From an uncultured Aquimarina sp. (GTDB lineage Bacteria; Bacteroidota; Bacteroidia; Flavobacteriales; Flavobacteriaceae), in contig CANMLS010000009.1 in the NCBI GenBank assembly GCA_947498785.1, positions 1-64,000 on the forward strand: a DNA stretch of 64,000 nucleotides, read 5' to 3'. The notes under the pieces were generated by a model that saw nothing but the letters and a program-made list of their open reading frames with translations, was not told where the DNA came from and made no database searches. Position 1 is the stretch's first letter. Each line of letters opens with the position of its first letter. Below, one piece after another: positions 47,507 through 56,809 of the stretch. The position numbers were made by a program, and so were the translations under genes.

Positions 47507-48031
47507 TTAATATAATTCTTGTTTTTTTCGCATAATTAGACCTGCAAAAAGGGAAATAATAAATCCAAAGAATAAGCTTCCTATGATAGAAAACGCAATT
47601 TGTATGTATGGACTGCTCATTTTTTCTGCAATAGCCATACTTTGATCTACTATTTGTTCTGTCATATCAGGGTTCTCAAGTAATTTTTCTCGCTGAACCT
47701 CTAGCATTTGCTGCGTAGAATTTGGTTCGATTACAGAGGTAAGTAAAAAAGTCCAGATGGCACCAATGATTCCCCCAATAAGAGCTATTCCAATTCCAAC
47801 TTTTAATGCATCAGAAAGGTTGAGATATCCTTGATTAGCAGTTTTATATGCTTTTATCCCATAACTTATAACTCCTATAAGAATCAAGATTCCTGCTACA
47901 GAATATATCCAGCTAGGATCTAGATATGCATTGGTTACATACATTACAACACCCAGTAATACTGAAGTTATACCTAATATGATCCCGTAGTTTATAATAA
48001 TTTTCTTAGTAGACGCTTTGTCATTTTCCAT
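47507..48031 (-). CDS. DUF4199 membrane protein, copy 1
   Basis: A 174-residue protein with four predicted membrane helices (IINYGIILGITSVLLGVVMY; WIYSVAGILILIGVISYGI; ALKVGIGIALIGGIIGAIWTF; IAFSIIGSLFFGFIISLFAGLIM). It matches the DUF4199 family, often beside a GT2 gene in flavobacteria. A paralogue lies just upstream (48185-48712). The function is unknown. Confidence 0.85.
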   Translation of the reverse strand: MENDKASTKKIIINYGIILGITSVLLGVVMYVTNAYLDPSWIYSVAGILILIGVISYGIKAYKTANQGYLNLSDALKVGIGIALIGGIIGAIWTFLLTSVIEPNSTQQMLEVQREKLLENPDMTEQIVDQSMAIAEKMSSPYIQIAFSIIGSLFFGFIISLFAGLIMRKKQELY

Positions 48032-48184
48032 ATGTGAAATAGTTTTGGTTATCTATAAACCATAAGTACACAAAGATAGTAAATTGTTACAGGTATAGAA
48101 TAATAATATATGTTATTGATGTATCTGTAATCAGAAGTTGTATCGGTGTTAATTCTAAAAATTTAGAAAAAATATATAATCTTT

Positions 48185-48712
48185 TTAATAAATATCTCGT
48201 TTTCTCTGCATAATTGCTCCTCCAATAAGGGATATAAGAAACCCTAAGAATAAATAATTAATTAGTGAAAAGATTGATAGTATATAAGAGGAATTAAATT
48301 TTTTTATTGTAATCATACTTTGTTCAATTTCTTCTTGTGACATTGAAGGGTTGCTATTGATCAATTTTTCTTGTTTCATATTAAGTATTAGATCGATCAT
48401 ATTTGGATCGATTATATTCATTAAAAAAACTTCCCAAATGATCGCTATGATTCCTCCTATCAAAGCAATTCCAATACCTGTTTTTAAGGCGCTTTTTAGT
48501 GTTAAAAAACCATCATTAGCTAATCTGTATAGGTATATTCCATAAATTATAGTACTACATAGGATTACAGAGCTAATTAAAGCAAAAATCCAATTTCTAT
48601 TGGTTGAATTATTAGTCAAGTAGAGAATTATACCATATATAATAGATATGATTCCTAGAATTACTCCATATGTTAAAATGTATTTCTTACTTGAAATATT
48701 TTCTTTTTCCAT
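48185..48712 (-). CDS. DUF4199 membrane protein, copy 2
   Basis: A 175-residue paralogue of the downstream gene with the same four-helix pattern (LKSALKTGIGIALIGGIIAIIWE; LINYLFLGFLISLIGGAIM) and the same charged tail (KRDIY versus KKQELY). The 153-bp gap between the two genes holds nothing recognisable. Tandem duplication followed by divergence is clear from the alignment. Confidence 0.85.
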   Translation of the reverse strand: MEKENISSKKYILTYGVILGIISIIYGIILYLTNNSTNRNWIFALISSVILCSTIIYGIYLYRLANDGFLTLKSALKTGIGIALIGGIIAIIWEVFLMNIIDPNMIDLILNMKQEKLINSNPSMSQEEIEQSMITIKKFNSSYILSIFSLINYLFLGFLISLIGGAIMQRKRDIY

Positions 48713-49037
48713 ACGATAAAAATGTTTTTTGGTTGTCTAAAAAACCGTTGGTACTCAAATATAATAAAAGGTTGTGGCCTGAATAAAAATAGCTTTTTAT
48801 CGGTTAATTTAATGATTTTATCGTATATTTATTTTCCAATTACGGTTTAACCGTAATATTAATATGGTGTGAACAGTTGTAAAATATGGAGGTTCACGAG
48901 AAATAAGTTGAAATGTTAAATATTTGAAATATAGTATTTTATGATTGAAAAGTGTTGAATAAAGTTGTAAAATGCTTTATTTGAGATTAAGATTTCAATT
49001 TAAAATGGTATAAAAAATATTAACTAAACCAATATTT
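48713..49037. promoter_or_regulatory. Divergent intergenic region with a 19-bp palindrome
   Basis: About 325 bp between a DUF4199 gene (minus) and a lipoprotein gene (plus). A perfect inverted repeat at 48839-48857 (ATTACGGTT, one base, AACCGTAAT) lies 126 bp and 180 bp from the two start codons and could be an operator. No gene was seen. Confidence 0.5.
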
Positions 49038-49499
49038 ATGAAAAAACTATTACTTTTTACATGCATGATTTCTTTCATTGCTATAGCTTCTTGTTCTAGG
49101 GAAGAAGAATCTACTGAAGTTTCGTTTACAGAAAAAGAAGATTTGGTAAAAAAATCTTTAATAGAATTCAATAAGAGTGTTGTCCAAACTTCTGGATATA
49201 ATAACTTTATTAGTTCTATATCTCAAAAATCAAATAATAAACAGCTTACACAAGATGAGTTGGAAATATTAATTAAAGATTTTCTTGTTTTTCAAAATCA
49301 AAATTTTACCGAGTTATATTATAAGATTATAGCTTTAGATATAACTCCTGAAGAATTTAGAAGTATAGCTCATCAATTTGAATACTTAAAACTAAAAACA
49401 ATAAGTAGCATAAATAAACAAGGTGGATGTTGTGGACTTGGAGGAGGTACAGCTGGAGATCATGTTATTTTTGCTTTTCTTGATTGGGCGTGTTGTTGA
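49038..49499 (+). CDS. Small lipoprotein with Cys/Gly-rich tail
   Basis: A 153-residue lipoprotein (lipobox IAIASCSR). Residues ~25-120 are helical and polar (LVKKSLIEFNKSVVQ; LTQDELEILIKDFLVF). The last ~25 residues change character: GGCCGLGGGTAGDH, then VIFAFLDWACC and stop, with four Cys and many Gly. The helical leader-like part followed by a Cys/Gly-rich tail recalls precursor peptides of modified or disulfide peptides, but no modification enzymes are nearby. Family unknown; it is a separate transcription unit. Confidence 0.72.
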   Translation: MKKLLLFTCMISFIAIASCSREEESTEVSFTEKEDLVKKSLIEFNKSVVQTSGYNNFISSISQKSNNKQLTQDELEILIKDFLVFQNQNFTELYYKIIALDITPEEFRSIAHQFEYLKLKTISSINKQGGCCGLGGGTAGDHVIFAFLDWACC

Positions 49500-49589
49500 A
49501 ACTGAAGGGTAAAATATTTTTATAATTCTTTATTTAAAGTGGCTGTGCAAGCTTAGGTATTAATTTCATATTTCTTTAAGCAAAATTGT

Positions 49590-49619
49590 TTTGCGTTTAA
49601 AAAAATAATTGTAAATTTG
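49590..49619 (+). promoter_or_regulatory. Promoter of the L31 gene
   Basis: TTTG at 49590-49593, 18 bp, then TAAATTTG at 49612-49619, matching the Bacteroidota consensus. The start codon follows 30 bp later. Confidence 0.65.
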
Positions 49620-49648
49620 CACCTCGAAATTAGATAAAGAATAATACG

Positions 49649-49900
49649 ATGAGAAAAGATATTCACCCAGAGAATTATAGATTAGTAGCTTTTAAAGATA
49701 TGTCTAATGATGAAGTTTTTTTAACTAAGTCAACAGCAAATACCAAAGAGACTTTAGAAGTAGATGGTGTTGAATATCCATTGGTGAAATTAGAAATTTC
49801 TAGAACTTCACATCCTTTTTATACTGGTAAGTCAAAACTTATCGATACTGCAGGACGTATTGATAAATTCAAAAATAAATACGCTAAATTCAAAAAGTAA
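49649..49900 (+). CDS. rpmE2: 50S ribosomal protein L31, type B
   Basis: An 83-residue ribosomal protein. [19 protein letters not shown] and [21 protein letters not shown] are family signatures. It is the type B form: it lacks the zinc Cys ribbon of type A and has the longer C-terminus. It is preceded by a clear promoter (49590-49619) and followed by a strong terminator (49926). Confidence 0.96.
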   Translation: MRKDIHPENYRLVAFKDMSNDEVFLTKSTANTKETLEVDGVEYPLVKLEISRTSHPFYTGKSKLIDTAGRIDKFKNKYAKFKK

Positions 49901-49925
49901 TTTAACGATAAAAACTATATTCAAG

Positions 49926-49957
49926 AGCTTTTCCATATTTGGAAAAGCTTTTTTTTG
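49926..49957 (+). terminator. Terminator of the L31 gene
   Basis: AGCTTTTCC pairs with GGAAAAGCT around ATATTT and is followed by eight T. Confidence 0.88.
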
Positions 49958-50078
49958 TTATCAATGATTTTTATAGGTTTTTTATTTTGCAAATAAATTG
50001 GATAAACAGCATGATTTTTATCATGAACGTCTTTATTTTTGTATAAGTTTAACATATTATTTTATTGAGAACAAAATC

Positions 50079-51257
50079 ATGAATTATATTCTTTTTGATG
50101 GTGCTTCGCGTAACGAATTATTACCATTTACATATACGCGACCTGTCGCAGAGATTCGAATTGGAATACTTACCATTCGAGAGAAATGGGAAAAGTATTT
50201 AAGGTATACTACTTCTACAGTTACAGAAGAGTATTTAAATGAAAAATACCCTATGGTAGAGTTAGAGGATAATGTGATGATTAATGCATCTTACCTTCCG
50301 TCAGAAAAACTGGTTGCGGCTATACTAAATCTACAACCCAAACAGGCTATTTTCTTTAACGAAGAACCTATTGCTTTTTATGTTAAAAAAGATCAAGAGG
50401 TTGATTTTGGTACCTATGAGATAGCGCATTATGATGGAGAAGTTTTTACGGTGCAACATACCTGGGACATTTTTTCTAAGAATGAACAAGCGATCAAAGA
50501 AGATTTTAAACTATTAACACAAGATAGAGAAAGCCAACCCATTCCTGAGAGTAATAACGTGATTGCATCAGAACATATTTTTATCGAAGAAGGAGCAGTT
50601 GTTGAGTTTGCAAGTCTTAATGCAAGCAAAGGTCCGATTTATATAGGAAAGGATGCTGAAATTATGGAAGGTAGTTTGATTAGAGGTCCTTTTGCACTTT
50701 GCGATCATGCAGTAATTAAGATGGGGGCAAAAATTTATGGAGGTACAACAGTTGGTCCATATGCTAAAGTTGGAGGTGAAGTCAATAATTCTGTGATCTT
50801 TGGTTGTTCTAATAAAGGACATGATGGGTTTTTAGGAAATTCGGTAATAGGGGAGTGGTGTAATCTTGGAGCAGATACTAATACATCTAATCTAAAAAAT
50901 AATTATGCTCCTGTGCGACTTTGGAGTTATGAAACAGAGAGTTTTGCAAAAACAGGATTACAGTTTTGTGGATTAATGATGGGAGATCATTCTAAATGTG
51001 GTATTAATACGATGTTTAATACAGGTACTGTAGTTGGGGTGAATGCTAATATTTTTGGAACAGGGTTCCCTCGCAATTTTGTACCAAGTTATAGCTGGGG
51101 AGGAAGTGGAGGTTTTGTAACTTATCTTACCAAAAAAGCTTTTGAAGTAGCTAAAGTAGTGATGCTGAGACGAAATGTGAGATTAACTGAACAAGATGAA
51201 AAAATTCTAAAACATATTTTTGAGGAAACAAAGATATGGCGAAAGAGTTATGAGTAA
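50079..51257 (+). CDS. GlmU-like protein with left-handed beta-helix
   Basis: A 392-residue protein. The N-terminal ~170 residues resemble a degenerate nucleotidyltransferase (MNYILFDGASRNELLPFTYTRPVAEIR) without the usual GxGxRM signature. The C-terminal half has hexapeptide repeats (IYIGKDAEIMEGSLIRGPFALCDHAVIKMGAKIYGGTTVG) forming a left-handed beta-helix, as in sugar-1-phosphate or acyl transferases. Bacteroidota genomes usually annotate it as a GlmU family protein; the donor and acceptor are unknown. I chose ATG 50079 because the 27 residues before it do not match the family. Confidence 0.87.
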   Translation: MNYILFDGASRNELLPFTYTRPVAEIRIGILTIREKWEKYLRYTTSTVTEEYLNEKYPMVELEDNVMINASYLPSEKLVAAILNLQPKQAIFFNEEPIAFYVKKDQEVDFGTYEIAHYDGEVFTVQHTWDIFSKNEQAIKEDFKLLTQDRESQPIPESNNVIASEHIFIEEGAVVEFASLNASKGPIYIGKDAEIMEGSLIRGPFALCDHAVIKMGAKIYGGTTVGPYAKVGGEVNNSVIFGCSNKGHDGFLGNSVIGEWCNLGADTNTSNLKNNYAPVRLWSYETESFAKTGLQFCGLMMGDHSKCGINTMFNTGTVVGVNANIFGTGFPRNFVPSYSWGGSGGFVTYLTKKAFEVAKVVMLRRNVRLTEQDEKILKHIFEETKIWRKSYE

Positions 51258-51269
51258 AATTATGGCATA

Positions 51270-52901
51270 TTAATTTGTTTTCTCTTTCCAAACTCGTTTT
51301 AAGACCAGAAAATTTTGTGGATTCATAGTCATTCCTTTTACGTTTTTCTGTGTAAAATGTATAGCTTGATCATAATATAGAGGAACAATAGGAGCATGTG
51401 CGATTATTATAGAGTCCATTTTTGCATAATGTTGTTCTCGTATTTTGGAATCAGTGATTAAGAAACTTTCTTCATAAAGTCTATCAAAAGTGTCATTTTT
51501 AAAATGAGTATAGTTTGGGCCATTTGGAGTATGATTTTTGCTATAGTAAGGAGAAAGGAAATTTTCGGCATCAGGATAGTCAGCAACCCAACTGGCTCTA
51601 AATGTATCTAGCTTTCCTGCCCATTTTTTTTGACGTATAGTAGAAGAAGGCATAACATCAACTATAATGTTAAGTCCGATTTTTTGAAGTTCTCGTTGTA
51701 TAAATTCACAAATACTTTGATAATTAGAATCTGTTGCAATTCTAATAACAGGATTTGTATCTCCTGTTTGTTTGATGTATGTTTCAATAAGTTTACGAGC
51801 TTTTTCTGGATTATATTCAAATCCTTTACTGTTAGTAAATCCAGGGATTCCTTTGGGAATAAAACCATTAATAGCAGGAGTTCCGATACCATTTTTTAGG
51901 TAGGTAATCATTTTTTTTCTATCAAAACCGTAATTAATAGCTTTCCTGATTAATATAGATTGTACTTCCTGACTATTTCCATCTAGATAAAATCCTAAGT
52001 ATTCAGAATTAAGATAAGAACCTTTGGAGATATGAATATGATCTTTGTAACGCTCTCTTAGTTTTCCTGTTGGAGTTAGCAGTTCATCTTTATAAGAAGC
52101 ATCAAGACTATTAAGGAAGTCAATATTTCCTTTCGCAAATTGAAGGAATTCACTTTGTTTTTCAGGTAAAAATGTAATCGCTACAGCTTCAAGATAGGGA
52201 AGTTGTTTTCCTTTTTTATCTCTTTCAAAATACAATTCATTTTTGCGAAATACTAATTTTACATTCTCTTCCCATAATTTAAACTTAAACGGGCCCGTGC
52301 CTATAGGGTTAGATCTAAATTGATTACCATAGAAATCTACAATTTCTTTTGGTACCACAGAGCAATATCGCATACTCATTAGCCCTAAAAAAGCAGGGAA
52401 AGGTTTCTTTAGTTTAATTTCAAAAATAGTATCATTGATAGCGGTGTATTTCTCCACATTTTTTAAAACCCAATTTCCAGGAGATGCAACTTTGGGGTCA
52501 ATTAATCTGTTAAAGCTATATGTGAAATCCTTTGCAGTTACGAATCTAGTACTGTCTTTGGTTTTAAACTGCTCATGTTTATGGAATTTTACATCATTTC
52601 TAAGGATAAATGTGTAATTGAGCATGTTTTCTGAAATCTCCCACCTTTTGGCAATATCTGGTTGAATATGAAGAGAGTCATCAAGTTGCACAAGACTATT
52701 GAATAATTGATTTGTTGACCAGATATTAGCAATGTCTCTGGCAAATGTAGGGTCTAATGAACTAACGTTTTCATATTGATTATATCGAAATACCAAATGA
52801 TCTCTGTTCTTTTGAGAAGATTCTTTGCATGAAGACAAGATGGTAAAAGTGCAAAACACTGTTAAGTAGTGGATTATGTATTTGTAATGCGTTATTTTCA
52901 A
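51270..52901 (-). CDS. Extracellular solute-binding protein, peptide type
   Basis: A 543-residue lipoprotein (lipobox LSSCKESS) of solute-binding family 5. It shows LDPTFARDIANIWSTNQLFNSLVQLD, KDFTYSFNRLIDPK, NPIGTGPFKFKLW and RKAINYGFDRKKM. These proteins deliver oligopeptides or nickel to an ABC permease, but no permease or ATPase gene is adjacent, so the transporter is elsewhere or the protein works alone. It is convergent with the GlmU-like gene, 12 bp apart. Confidence 0.9.
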   Translation of the reverse strand: MKITHYKYIIHYLTVFCTFTILSSCKESSQKNRDHLVFRYNQYENVSSLDPTFARDIANIWSTNQLFNSLVQLDDSLHIQPDIAKRWEISENMLNYTFILRNDVKFHKHEQFKTKDSTRFVTAKDFTYSFNRLIDPKVASPGNWVLKNVEKYTAINDTIFEIKLKKPFPAFLGLMSMRYCSVVPKEIVDFYGNQFRSNPIGTGPFKFKLWEENVKLVFRKNELYFERDKKGKQLPYLEAVAITFLPEKQSEFLQFAKGNIDFLNSLDASYKDELLTPTGKLRERYKDHIHISKGSYLNSEYLGFYLDGNSQEVQSILIRKAINYGFDRKKMITYLKNGIGTPAINGFIPKGIPGFTNSKGFEYNPEKARKLIETYIKQTGDTNPVIRIATDSNYQSICEFIQRELQKIGLNIIVDVMPSSTIRQKKWAGKLDTFRASWVADYPDAENFLSPYYSKNHTPNGPNYTHFKNDTFDRLYEESFLITDSKIREQHYAKMDSIIIAHAPIVPLYYDQAIHFTQKNVKGMTMNPQNFLVLKRVWKEKTN

Positions 52902-52925
52902 TTTTAGTAAACGAATTATTGTTGG

Positions 52926-53070
52926 TATATTTGCACACTCGATTTATCGGGGTGTCCTGAACCCGTTTCAGGACCTTTTATTTTAGAAAAAAGATTCTGA
53001 AAAAAGTACAATGTAATACTTTTTGGGATTTTAGAACATAAATTTAATAAGATACTGAAACAAGTTCAGT
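52926..53070 (+). promoter_or_regulatory. mtaB leader with two hairpins
   Basis: A TATATTTG -7 box at 52926-52933 (upstream TTTA at 19 bp) is followed by two palindromes that share CTGAA...TTCAG: GTCCTGAA/TTCAGGAC (52954-52974) and ATACTGAA/TTCAGTAT (53052-53072). The second covers the start codon of mtaB and could hide it. Confidence 0.5.
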
Positions 53071-54384
53071 ATGAATAGAAAAAAAGTTGCTTTTTATACA
53101 TTAGGTTGTAAACTAAATTTTTCAGAAACCTCTACAATTGCAAGAAGCTTTGTAGATGAAGGTTTTGATCGCGTGGATTTTTCTGAAAAAGCAGATATCT
53201 ACGTTATTAATACGTGTTCTGTAACAGAAAATGCAGATAAAAGATTTAAAACTATAGTAAAACAGACTCAAAAAGTAAATCCAGATGCTTTTGTTGCTGC
53301 GGTAGGTTGCTATGCACAATTAAAGCCAGAGCAACTTGTAGAAGTTGATGGAGTCGATTTGGTTTTAGGGGCGACAGAAAAATTTAAGATTACAGATTAT
53401 ATTAATGACCTTTCTAAAAATGAATATGGAGAAGTACACTCTTGTGAGATTGAGGAAGCTGATTTTTATGTTGGAAGTTATTCTATAGGAGATCGAACTC
53501 GAGCATTTTTGAAAGTGCAGGATGGGTGTGATTATAAATGTACCTATTGTACGATACCATTGGCGAGAGGAATTTCAAGAAGTGATACATTAGATAATGT
53601 ATTGAAAAATGCTAAAGAGATTTCACAAAAAGGAATTAAAGAGATTGTACTTACTGGTGTAAATATTGGAGATTATGGTAAGGGAGAGTTTGGTAATAAG
53701 AAACATGAACATACATTTTATGAGTTGGTAACAGCTCTTGATCAGATAGAAGGTGTAGAGAGATTACGAATCTCATCAATAGAACCAAATTTACTTAAGA
53801 ATCAGACTATCGATTTTGTAGCAGAATCGAGAACATTTGTTCCGCATTTTCACATTCCCTTACAGTCAGGAAATGATGAGATCTTAAAATTAATGCGCAG
53901 AAGATATCTTACAAATTTATATGTGGATAGGGTAACAAAAATTAAAGAAGTGATGCCTCACGCCTGTATCGGTGTAGATGTCATTGTAGGTTTTCCTGGC
54001 GAAACCGATGATCACTTTTTGGATACTTATAATTTTTTATCTCAATTGGATATTTCCTATCTACATGTGTTTACATATTCTGAGAGAGATGATACGATAG
54101 CTGCAAAACTAGATGGGGTTATTTCGCAAGGAGCACGAAAGAAAAGAAGCAAGATGCTGAGAGGGTTATCAGCAAAAAAAAGAAGAGCATTCTATGAAAG
54201 CCAGTTAGGTACAGAAAGGACAGTATTATTTGAATCAGAAAATAAAGAAGGGTATATACATGGTTTTACAGAGAATTATGTAAAGGTAAAGATGCCCTGG
54301 AATCCATCGTATATCAATACTATGCATGTTGTATTGCTAAGAGATATTGATGAAGATGGAATGGTGAGATTTGAATTTATTTAA
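53071..54384 (+). CDS. mtaB: tRNA (N6-threonylcarbamoyladenosine-37) methylthiotransferase
   Basis: A 437-residue radical-SAM enzyme that converts t6A37 of tRNA to ms2t6A. The N-terminal UPF0004 domain carries the first cluster Cys residues (TLGCKLNFSE, NTCSVTENAD, AVGCYAQLKP); the radical-SAM motif CDYKCTYC is at about 151-158 (VQDGCDYKCTYCTIP); a TRAM-like tail follows. Length and motifs identify the MtaB branch rather than MiaB. The start codon lies within a hairpin (53052-53072). Confidence 0.94.
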   Translation: MNRKKVAFYTLGCKLNFSETSTIARSFVDEGFDRVDFSEKADIYVINTCSVTENADKRFKTIVKQTQKVNPDAFVAAVGCYAQLKPEQLVEVDGVDLVLGATEKFKITDYINDLSKNEYGEVHSCEIEEADFYVGSYSIGDRTRAFLKVQDGCDYKCTYCTIPLARGISRSDTLDNVLKNAKEISQKGIKEIVLTGVNIGDYGKGEFGNKKHEHTFYELVTALDQIEGVERLRISSIEPNLLKNQTIDFVAESRTFVPHFHIPLQSGNDEILKLMRRRYLTNLYVDRVTKIKEVMPHACIGVDVIVGFPGETDDHFLDTYNFLSQLDISYLHVFTYSERDDTIAAKLDGVISQGARKKRSKMLRGLSAKKRRAFYESQLGTERTVLFESENKEGYIHGFTENYVKVKMPWNPSYINTMHVVLLRDIDEDGMVRFEFI

Positions 54385-54416
54385 GAATAAAATTTTAAAT
54401 ATTTTGAAAACAAAAA

Positions 54417-54439
54417 AATCTGCTTTCTTGAAACAGATT
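54417..54439. terminator. Short terminator between mtaB and the GNAT-like gene
   Basis: AATCTG pairs with CAGATT around an 11-base loop, with A-runs on the left and T on the right, between convergent genes. Confidence 0.55.
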
Positions 54440-54466
54440 TTCTTGTTCTTTTTGGTGAAATAGGGA

Positions 54467-54778
54467 TTATATATTTATTCCTACTGGAAGTAAATCTTTA
54501 TATTTCCTTCTGTTTTTACGCATAAACTTAGCGATAATTGGACTTGTAGGTACTAATCTAATGTTGCGTTCCTGAATTACATTAAATACGGCAACAATAA
54601 AATCCTCTCCATATCCTTTCTCAAGGTGTTCTTCACTCATTACAAGTTTAGTTAGGAAAATTTTCCTTTCCTGTTGGGCGTACTCGATCTTTGCTTTTTG
54701 ATCTTCGATGGTAGTTTCAAATTGTCTTAGAAATTCATTGTCTGTGATTTCTAACTCAACAGCACTCATGTTCTCCAT
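54467..54778 (-). CDS. Small GNAT-like acetyltransferase domain protein
   Basis: A 103-residue single-domain protein resembling the compact YjdJ-type GNAT group: AKIEYAQQERKIFLTKLVMSEEHLEKGYGEDFIVAVFNVIQERNIRLVPTSPIIAKFMRKN has the strand-strand-helix order and the conserved VPxxPxIxxF segment. The usual cofactor loop is GYGED. It probably modifies a small amine or is degenerate; the substrate is unknown. Confidence 0.75.
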   Translation of the reverse strand: MENMSAVELEITDNEFLRQFETTIEDQKAKIEYAQQERKIFLTKLVMSEEHLEKGYGEDFIVAVFNVIQERNIRLVPTSPIIAKFMRKNRRKYKDLLPVGINI

Positions 54779-55070
54779 AGTTTTTTAATTATGAGGTGTA
54801 TAATTAAGTGTATGTCAAGATATTATGTCTTGATATTAAAAAATAATCTTTGAGGAAGTAAGTATTTTAGGATCTAAATAACAATGATTGATTATCAAAA
54901 AAATAAGATTCAACTTTACTTTTCCTAACTAAGATTTGTTAGTTCAAAATTTAGATTTATTAAAAATTAACACAGTGTTTCCTTTTTTCTAACATAGGAA
55001 AACTATAATTTTGAATTGCAAAGATAAGAAAATTAGAGTTTTAAATTTAATCTTTACTGTTAAAATACCT

Positions 55071-55742
55071 ATGTCGCAGGAAGTTAGATATGTTTATTTT
55101 GTTCCAGGTTTGGCCGCAGACGTCTCTATTTTTGAATATATCAGGTTGCCAGAGGATAAATTTGTAACTAAAACGCTGTCTTGGAAAATTCCTTTTAGAG
55201 AAGAATCAATCGAAGATTATGCAAAAAGAATGTGTGATGATATAGCACATAAAACATGTGTTTTGGTAGGTGTTTCTTTTGGAGGTATTATTGTTCAAGA
55301 AATGAGTAAGTATTTAGAGGTCGAAAAACTAATTATTGTTTCTAGTGTAAAAAATAAATTTGAACTGCCAAAGCGAATGAAGCTTGCAAGAAAAACAAAA
55401 GCATACAAACTACTGCCAACAAGTTTGGTTTCAAAAATTGATGATTGGGAAAAATTAGCTTTTGGAGATTTTGCAAAAAAAAGAGCAGCAATGTATCAAA
55501 AATATTTATCAGTAAGTGATAAGGTATATTTAGACTGGGCTATCGAAAAAATGGTTTGTTGGGATCAGGAAGAAACTATAAAAGGATTGATTCACATTCA
55601 TGGGGATAAGGATGTTGTTTTTCCTATTGCAAATATAGAAAACTGTATAACAGTAGATAAAGGAACTCATGTGATGATTGTAAATAGGGCAAGGTGGTTT
55701 AATAAACATCTACCTGAAATTATCAATGATAACTTGCATTAG
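55071..55742 (+). CDS. Alpha/beta hydrolase
   Basis: A 223-residue hydrolase. VYFVPGLAADVSIF gives the oxyanion loop, LVGVSFGGIIVQEM the nucleophile elbow (Ser), HIHGDKDVVFPI the acid Asp, and GTHVMIV the catalytic His. I chose ATG 55071, because the 20 residues before it look unlike the family. The protein is short with a small lid; the substrate is unknown. It is followed 64 bp later by a lytic transglycosylase in the same direction. Confidence 0.85.
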   Translation: MSQEVRYVYFVPGLAADVSIFEYIRLPEDKFVTKTLSWKIPFREESIEDYAKRMCDDIAHKTCVLVGVSFGGIIVQEMSKYLEVEKLIIVSSVKNKFELPKRMKLARKTKAYKLLPTSLVSKIDDWEKLAFGDFAKKRAAMYQKYLSVSDKVYLDWAIEKMVCWDQEETIKGLIHIHGDKDVVFPIANIENCITVDKGTHVMIVNRARWFNKHLPEIINDNLH

Positions 55743-55806
55743 TCTAAGTTTTTATGTTATATTGTATAAATAAAATTTTATTCCCCAATAAAATCTACAT
55801 GAAGTA

Positions 55807-56754
55807 ATGAAAACGATTAAGAAATTTTTAGTTCTTCTGGGTGTATTATTTACATTTGGAATTTTAGTTAATGCTACACAAGACACTCCGGTAAAACCAG
55901 TTGAACAAGAAGTTCTTGAAGAGAAACTGGTTAATGATTACAATGTTTATGCTATTCCAATGCCAGATAACCTCAATTTTTCTGGAGAATTGGTGCCAAT
56001 AGAAAATCCAGATATAAGAGAAAGAATGGATAGAGAACTATTGGTGAATACTTATTGGCAATCTAATGGTCTACTCCTTTTTAAAAGAGCAAATAAGTAC
56101 TTCCCTATTATAGAACCAATACTTAAAGAGCAAGGTGTTCCTGAGGATTTTAAATACTTGGCAGTTATAGAGAGTAGTCTTACTCAAGCGGTATCTCCAG
56201 CAAAAGCAACAGGGTTTTGGCAAATATTAAAAGGAACAGGAAAGGAATATGGTTTAGAGGTAAATCAGAATATAGATGAACGTTATCATATAGAAAAATC
56301 TACACTTGTAGCTTGTAAATATCTAAAGAAAGCTAAGGAGCGTTTTGGGTCTTGGACACTTGCAGCAGCAGCTTACAATGCGGGTAGGGCTGGTATAAAT
56401 AAACAATTGGTAAAGCAAAACGCTTCATCATATTATGATTTGTTATTAGGTCAAGAAACTGGAAGATATGTTTTTAGAATTGTAGCAGTTAAAGAGATTT
56501 TAAGTAATCCCAAGCGATACGGTTTTAATTTTAGTAATGAAGATCTATATAAGCATATTCCTACATTTAATGTATTGGTAGATGAACCAATTGCAGATTT
56601 TAATAAATTTGCCGAGCAGTATGATATAAATTATAAAATATTGAAGCTTCATAACCCATGGCTTAGAGAAGCGCATTTAAATAATGCTACTGGTAAGGAG
56701 TATCTAATTAAAATTCCAAGAGAAGGATATTATAAAACAGGAGTTGGGCAATAA
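55807..56754 (+). CDS. Membrane-bound lytic transglycosylase, MltD-like
   Basis: A 315-residue exported protein (signal segment FLVLLGVLFTFGILVNA). The SLT domain has the catalytic Glu at residue 122 in AVIESSLTQAVSPAKATGFWQI and the later AAAAYNAGRAGINK motif. It cleaves peptidoglycan glycan strands with formation of 1,6-anhydro ends. A LysM repeat was not recognised with certainty, though the C-terminus (ILKLHNPWLREAHLNN...YLIKIP) resembles one. Confidence 0.9.
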   Translation: MKTIKKFLVLLGVLFTFGILVNATQDTPVKPVEQEVLEEKLVNDYNVYAIPMPDNLNFSGELVPIENPDIRERMDRELLVNTYWQSNGLLLFKRANKYFPIIEPILKEQGVPEDFKYLAVIESSLTQAVSPAKATGFWQILKGTGKEYGLEVNQNIDERYHIEKSTLVACKYLKKAKERFGSWTLAAAAYNAGRAGINKQLVKQNASSYYDLLLGQETGRYVFRIVAVKEILSNPKRYGFNFSNEDLYKHIPTFNVLVDEPIADFNKFAEQYDINYKILKLHNPWLREAHLNNATGKEYLIKIPREGYYKTGVGQ

Positions 56755-56809
56755 AACTATTCATAGATTTAATATTTTTGCCTAAGTTAGCTGCTTATTT
56801 TAGAGCGGT

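Noticed and set aside
51270-52901. A complete peptide ABC transporter operon
   Set aside because: Only the binding protein is present; no permease or ATPase gene lies next to it.
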